DNA from: Dimorphilus gyrociliatus
Lineage: Eukaryota > Annelida > Polychaeta > Dinophilidae
Assembly: GCA_904063045.1 (NCBI GenBank)
Contig: CAJFCJ010000004.1
Coordinates: forward strand, 184,195-248,194
DNA: 64,000 nucleotides
Direction of reading: 5' to 3'
Made by a program: the position numbers and the translations under genes. Position 1 is the first letter of the stretch. Each line of letters begins with the position of its first letter. The notes under the pieces were generated by a model. The model was not told the DNA's origin, did no database searches, and saw only the letters and a program-made list of their open reading frames with translations. This document shows, in pieces, positions 59,534 through 64,000 of this stretch.

Positions 59534-59891
59534 TTCCCTCTTAGAATGTTAAGCTAACCAAAAGTATTATTTTCATTACGTTTCCAATATTTTAATGATA
59601 AGTTTAATTGTTTCTATCCAACTTAAGAGAGTACTAAAAATTCAACTGTTTCAAAACAAATGGCGACCTAGCAACTAACTAATTTGACTAAATACCGCAA
59701 AGAAATAGAACCGTTTGAACTTTCTTCAAATTTAAATTTATAGATGGCGTTACTGTTCTTTTCTCTAATCTTCAATAGTAATCGCTAGCTAAATTTAGCA
59801 ACACCGAGTTTTCGGTCTTTGCTAAACGTACACAATTGTTTATTAATTTAATTTTGTGTTCAATTTTTCATCTAAAATCATTATTTGTACA
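59534..59891. promoter_or_regulatory. Divergent promoter region of TTC29 and symplekin
   Basis: 358 bp between two opposed start codons, with a TAGATGGCGTT motif at 59741-59751. Confidence 0.5.
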
Positions 59892-62800
59892 ATGGAAGAT
59901 GATTTAATGGCTCTCTATCCTGATGGAGAACAGGATTCCCAAGCTCTATATGACAAGGTAATAACATTTACATTGTCCAATTTTCGTTAGGATCTTATAA
60001 CGACCTTCCTTTAGATCGTGGAATTAATTAACGAAGCATCATCTCTACATAGCGGTGATGAAAGATGTGCAAACTTGAACATGGTAAGAGGTTTTCTACC
60101 TGCTTAAATTTTTTTTAAACAACATAAACTCTTAACAAAATGCGTTCATATACCAAAAAAATTTAAATATTCAATCAGAGTTATTTTATAAACAAAACTA
60201 CATTATTTAATATGACAAGGTAGCATTAATTATACCAAATAATAACATTAATATCAGGTTCATGACTTATTGGTAAATCGATGTCCTCAATATTTGGATA
60301 ACTTTTTTGACGTGAGTTGCCGCTCTTTAATATTTTTTCTACCTTATCTTAATTCTTCAATTTGATAATATGTAGGAATTCGTTGCTTTCCAAACGGATA
60401 ATTACATTCTTGTAAAAAAAGGCGTTCTAAATTTTTTAGAAGCAGCTTGGTATGTATTTAATATTCTTTTTTTTTAAATTCGTCATTCTTTTTATGTTTT
60501 TCAGCGACAAAGATTTAGAAATGTTGCCTAAAGTTATAAATCATTTAACACTATTGTTAGAAGACGAAGTTAACGATGTTCGAAAAAAAGTTATGCTTGT
60601 TCTACCTTCAGTGTATAGCAATTGTTTAAGGGTAATTATATTTATAATATAATTTTATAAGAAAGAATTCAATGGAAGAAACTTGTTTTTTGCAGTGGAT
60701 TTTATCTGCTAGAAGTATCAGCACAGAAATGGAAAATACCTGGCAGTTCTTAAATCAAATGCAAAGGAAAATAATTGATGAGCTAGATTCAGTCAATGAT
60801 GGGTTTGTATTCTAAATTCTCTTCGTTTAATAATTTAATAATATATGATATTCTTAATAAAATAGCATAAGGACCCACGCTGTAAAATTTACAGAAGGCT
60901 TATCTATCGTTTTATCTGAAAAAACAGAAGTAAATTTATATTTTTCTTTTGAAAAACTTATTCAAGTTTAATTATTTTTTTATTATTTAAACAGGATTCT
61001 ATTTTAACAAGCCGAACGGCAAATTATACTACTTTAGACAGTATTCCAAATAATCATTCATTCTTAAAATGGACAAAATTAGAAGATGAAGGCAAGCAAG
61101 CTTTAGATTCTCTTCTAGGATTCTTAGCACTATCACACATATCAAGGTTTGAAGTTTTACATATATATTTTTTTCGTGTAACCGCTTTTAATTTTCATCA
61201 AAATAGCGTAAATCTAATGACTTGTATAGCATCGTTGACAAATATCGCCAGACAAAGACCGCAATTTATGGATAGAGTTGTAAAAGCTTTTGAAGCTCTT
61301 CACGGTTTGATTTCGTATTAGTAGAAGCTAATTCCATTTTTTTTACGTATTCTTTTATTTCATAATAGTTAATTTACCTCCTACACTTGCTAAATCTCAA
61401 GTTTCCAGCGTACGCAAGGATTTAAAGATTCAACTTCTTTCACTGTTGAGGCACCCTTGTTCCATAGATTATCATACTCAAATAACCACATTGTTATCGG
61501 GGTTGGGTGCAACGCAAACTGAAATTGTTAAAAATCAGCCGAAAGTCGACGAACGAAGAGGAAAAAGGAAGTTAGGTGATGAGAAAGCAAGGCAAATGGC
61601 CATTGGCGAAAAGAGACCGCGTTTGGAGGCGAATATGGAAGATTTATCGGATGATTATGAAATGTCTGGCAATGTAAATAAAATATCCTTGGGAGAAGAC
61701 TCAAAGTTTGACGCTGTTGAACAATTAGCACGCGATCTTCTACCTCGTCTTATCCCACAGAACGTCACTGACTTAGTCTTACTATCAATGGTAGCTCTAC
61801 CAGATACTATACCTCCTCACTTCCAGTCTTCGTTTACACCAATATCTGCTGCTGGAACACCTCAACAGATTGAACATGTTTCAAAACTCTTAGCTAGCCA
61901 GTTCATTGGTGCTGGTTTAAGTAAATATGGCAAAGTAAGAAAAGAAAAGTCAGAGGAAGTCAAAAATGTTGATGATCAAGTAGCTCCCGTAAAGCCCGCT
62001 ACTTCAGCTAACGGTATGTATATTCTCATAATTTTAGATCCTTGTAGGGAATATATTTTTTTCAGATTCCAAAAAACCTGTAAATCAGGAGTCTGCCGAT
62101 AAATCTAAGTTGCAACCCAAACCACCTGTTCGCCGAGCCAAGAAATTTAAATTGCACGAAGTTACTGTTAAATTAGACGATAGTGCCAGGGATGAAACAG
62201 CATTGGAGGCCTTTAAACGTGTTTTAGAAACAAACAACCTGGAAAAGTTTGGTGCGAAAACAGCTATCAATAAAATTATTGTATCTCTTGTTTGTACTTT
62301 TGGAGGATCTATGAAAACAACTCTATTAGATTATATACTAAAAGATATAAAACAACAAAGTGACTTGGCTCTTTTATGGCTCTACCAGGAATATGCCAAT
62401 TTTAAAGGCTATGGAGCTATTAAATCGGATGAAGAGGACATTGAAACAAGCAAATATGGTAACTTACTTACACTGTTACTCAATCAACTACAAGAAGAAT
62501 TTGATGCTGGAGAGTCGTACGTAATATTCACTAATTATCAGCTTTGTTGTATAAAAATTTGATATTTTTCAGTTTATTTACAAGAATTCTTCTTGAAGCT
62601 CCTCTGCTTACAAACGAAGCTACACAAGTTTTACAGCGGTTTTGTCAAGATCCTGACCGTATTGGTGTTGGATTGAATACATTGAAAACATTAGTTCTCT
62701 ATAGACCAAAAGCAAATTTGCTTCACAACCTTTTGGCGTTTTCCATGAATCCTCATAATGAAATCCGCTCGAAAGCTTTAAACATAATTAAAGAATTATT

Positions 62801-64000
62801 TATCTCTAATGAAGAATTTCGCCAAGAAATGGAAACCGAAGCGTTAAAAATTACTAATTATTTACTTGATGAACACCCTCCCAAAGAAGTGTTTAGTTCA
62901 GTGGTCGCCTATACTGAATCACCAACGTGGAATGAGGATTTAATTAAATTGTGCCTAAATTTGTATGCTTTGTTGCTACCGTTGAAACATTCTCTAATTC
63001 ACGAGTAAGATATTATGGGACTAAATCTCAAGTATGAAAAATTAATTGATTTATTCTTTTAGGGTAGAGAACATATATCCCAAGATTCCAGCCGAAATGA
63101 AACGAACAGTGTTAAGGAGCCTTGAGATACCAATTCGTAGTATGGGTATGGATTCCCCATACCTTCTTCAATTTGTTGAACAATGTCCCCAAGGCACTGA
63201 GACTCTGGTTACGCGCGTTATTCACGTTCTAACAGAAAGGGTTGCTCCATCCCCAGCTCTTGTTGAAAGAGTAAGGGATTTATATGAAAAGAAAGTATCA
63301 GATGTTCGATTTCTTGTACCTGTTCTGGCCGGTTTAAAGAGAAAAGAAGTATTAGACGCTCTGCCAAAATTTATGCAACTGGCCCCTATTGTACTAAAAG
63401 AAGTTTTTAACAGAGCTTTAGGTGCGTCTCATGGTCAGACTGGACCCTTAAGTGCGTCGGAACTGCTTGTCGCATTGCATAATATAGAATCTTCAAAAAC
63501 CGTTGATGTAAAAATTGTCATTCGATCAATAAGTCTCCTTCTGCAAGAAAAAGCTGTTTGCACTCAGGAATCTATTATTGCTGCTCTGCAGGAATTGGTC
63601 GAGCAAACACCTTTACCTACACTACTAATGCGAACAGCATTACAAGCCTTAAATTTACATCCGAAATTAGCAGGATTCACTATGCAACTGATGCAGAAGC
63701 TAGTACAAAAAAGTGTTTGGAAAAATAAGCGGGTCTGGGAAGGATTTATCGTATGTTGCCAAAGAACGAAACCCCAATGCTTTGGTATATTACTACAGCT
63801 ACCTCCTCCTCAATTAAAATCAATATTTGAAGTGGCTGGAGAGCTGAGAGAAAAATTATTGGAACATGTTAAACAATTTCCCCCACATCAGAAAGCCAGA
63901 ATAGCCAGAGCTATGATGCAAGTTCTTGAAAAGGATCCGGCAGAAGAGCAAAGGCTGGCCGAATTGGCTAAAAAGCAAGAACAAGAACGAATAGCTGAAC
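59892..64000 (+). CDS. SYMPK: Symplekin (partial, 3' end beyond window)
   Basis: Thirteen exons are visible (59892-59957, 60015-60083, 60258-60311, 60376-60449, 60505-60631, 60696-60802, 60866-60929, 60995-61146, 61207-61304, 61369-62013, 62066-62516, 62573-63004, 63063 onward), encoding about 1092 aa of a protein that is usually about 1,150-1,275. Scaffold of the mRNA 3'-end cleavage/polyadenylation and histone pre-mRNA processing machinery. Seen: N-terminal HEAT-repeat region (ILVKKGVLNFLEAACDKDL; RKKVMLVLPSVYSNCLR); nuclear localisation stretch RRGKRKLGD; and the conserved C-terminal symplekin domain with EIPIRSMGMDSPYLLQFVEQ, FLVPVLAGLKRKEVLDALPK, and ELLVALHNIE. The last visible part is a charged helix (AEEQRLAELAKKQEQERIAE). 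Frame is open to the window edge. Confidence 0.94.

Noticed and set aside
1-64000. tRNA, rRNA, transposon, retroviral or horizontally acquired bacterial genes
   Set aside because: I looked for B-box-type motifs, reverse transcriptase, integrase or transposase signatures, terminal repeats and bacterial-style operons, and saw none. All genes have animal-type introns or animal families, apart from the intronless VWA gene, which has eukaryotic promoter and polyadenylation signals.

Overview
This is nuclear DNA from an invertebrate animal with a compact, AT-rich genome. Every recognisable gene is of metazoan type, and several exist only in animals or nearly so: Wntless, Porcupine, collagen galactosyltransferase with prolyl 4-hydroxylase, TTC29, a Slo-type K+ channel and a RING/B-box protein. 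All but one are split by short GT-AG introns, mostly 45-240 bp. About 25 genes fit in 64 kb, a density that recalls miniaturised lophotrochozoans such as dinophilid annelids; that assignment is inference only. I see no transposon, tRNA, rRNA, CRISPR array or viral remnant. Exon joins were worked out by hand from splice signals, reading phase and remembered family sequences. For nearly every gene the joined exons give an open frame of whole codons.

Layout. 0.2-13 kb: SCPx-type thiolase, phosphoserine aminotransferase (-), DNAJC21, CCDC24-like (-) head-to-head with a class I HDAC, and a TRIM-like protein (-). 13-24 kb: a possible small secreted or membrane peptide gene, a long FYCO1-like coiled-coil/zinc/GOLD protein, UDP-glucuronate decarboxylase (UXS1) and a myosin essential light chain. 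24-30 kb: an intronless VWA-domain gene with TATA box and paired NRF1-type sites, then BAP31. 30-46 kb: SNX17 (-) head-to-head with Wntless, C1D (-) head-to-head with RAMAC, collagen galactosyltransferase (-) head-to-head with the prolyl 4-hydroxylase alpha subunit, then Porcupine. 46-64 kb: mevalonate kinase convergent with selenoprotein O (-), a divergent Slo-family channel (-), a BTB-kelch protein (-), and TTC29 (-) head-to-head with symplekin, which runs off the window.

How genes relate. Wntless and Porcupine, the two dedicated Wnt-secretion proteins, lie 8 kb apart. Two collagen-modifying enzymes share one 655-bp divergent promoter region. C1D and RAMAC (RNA decay and cap methylation) share a 202-bp one. 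Points of most interest: a selenocysteine TGA plus candidate SECIS in selenoprotein O; two GC-AG introns; a Slo channel lacking a third S4 arginine and the calcium bowl; a dispersed TAGATGGCGCT motif that fits the CTCF core; duplicated stem exons in UXS1; and a 36-bp tandem repeat in RAMAC.
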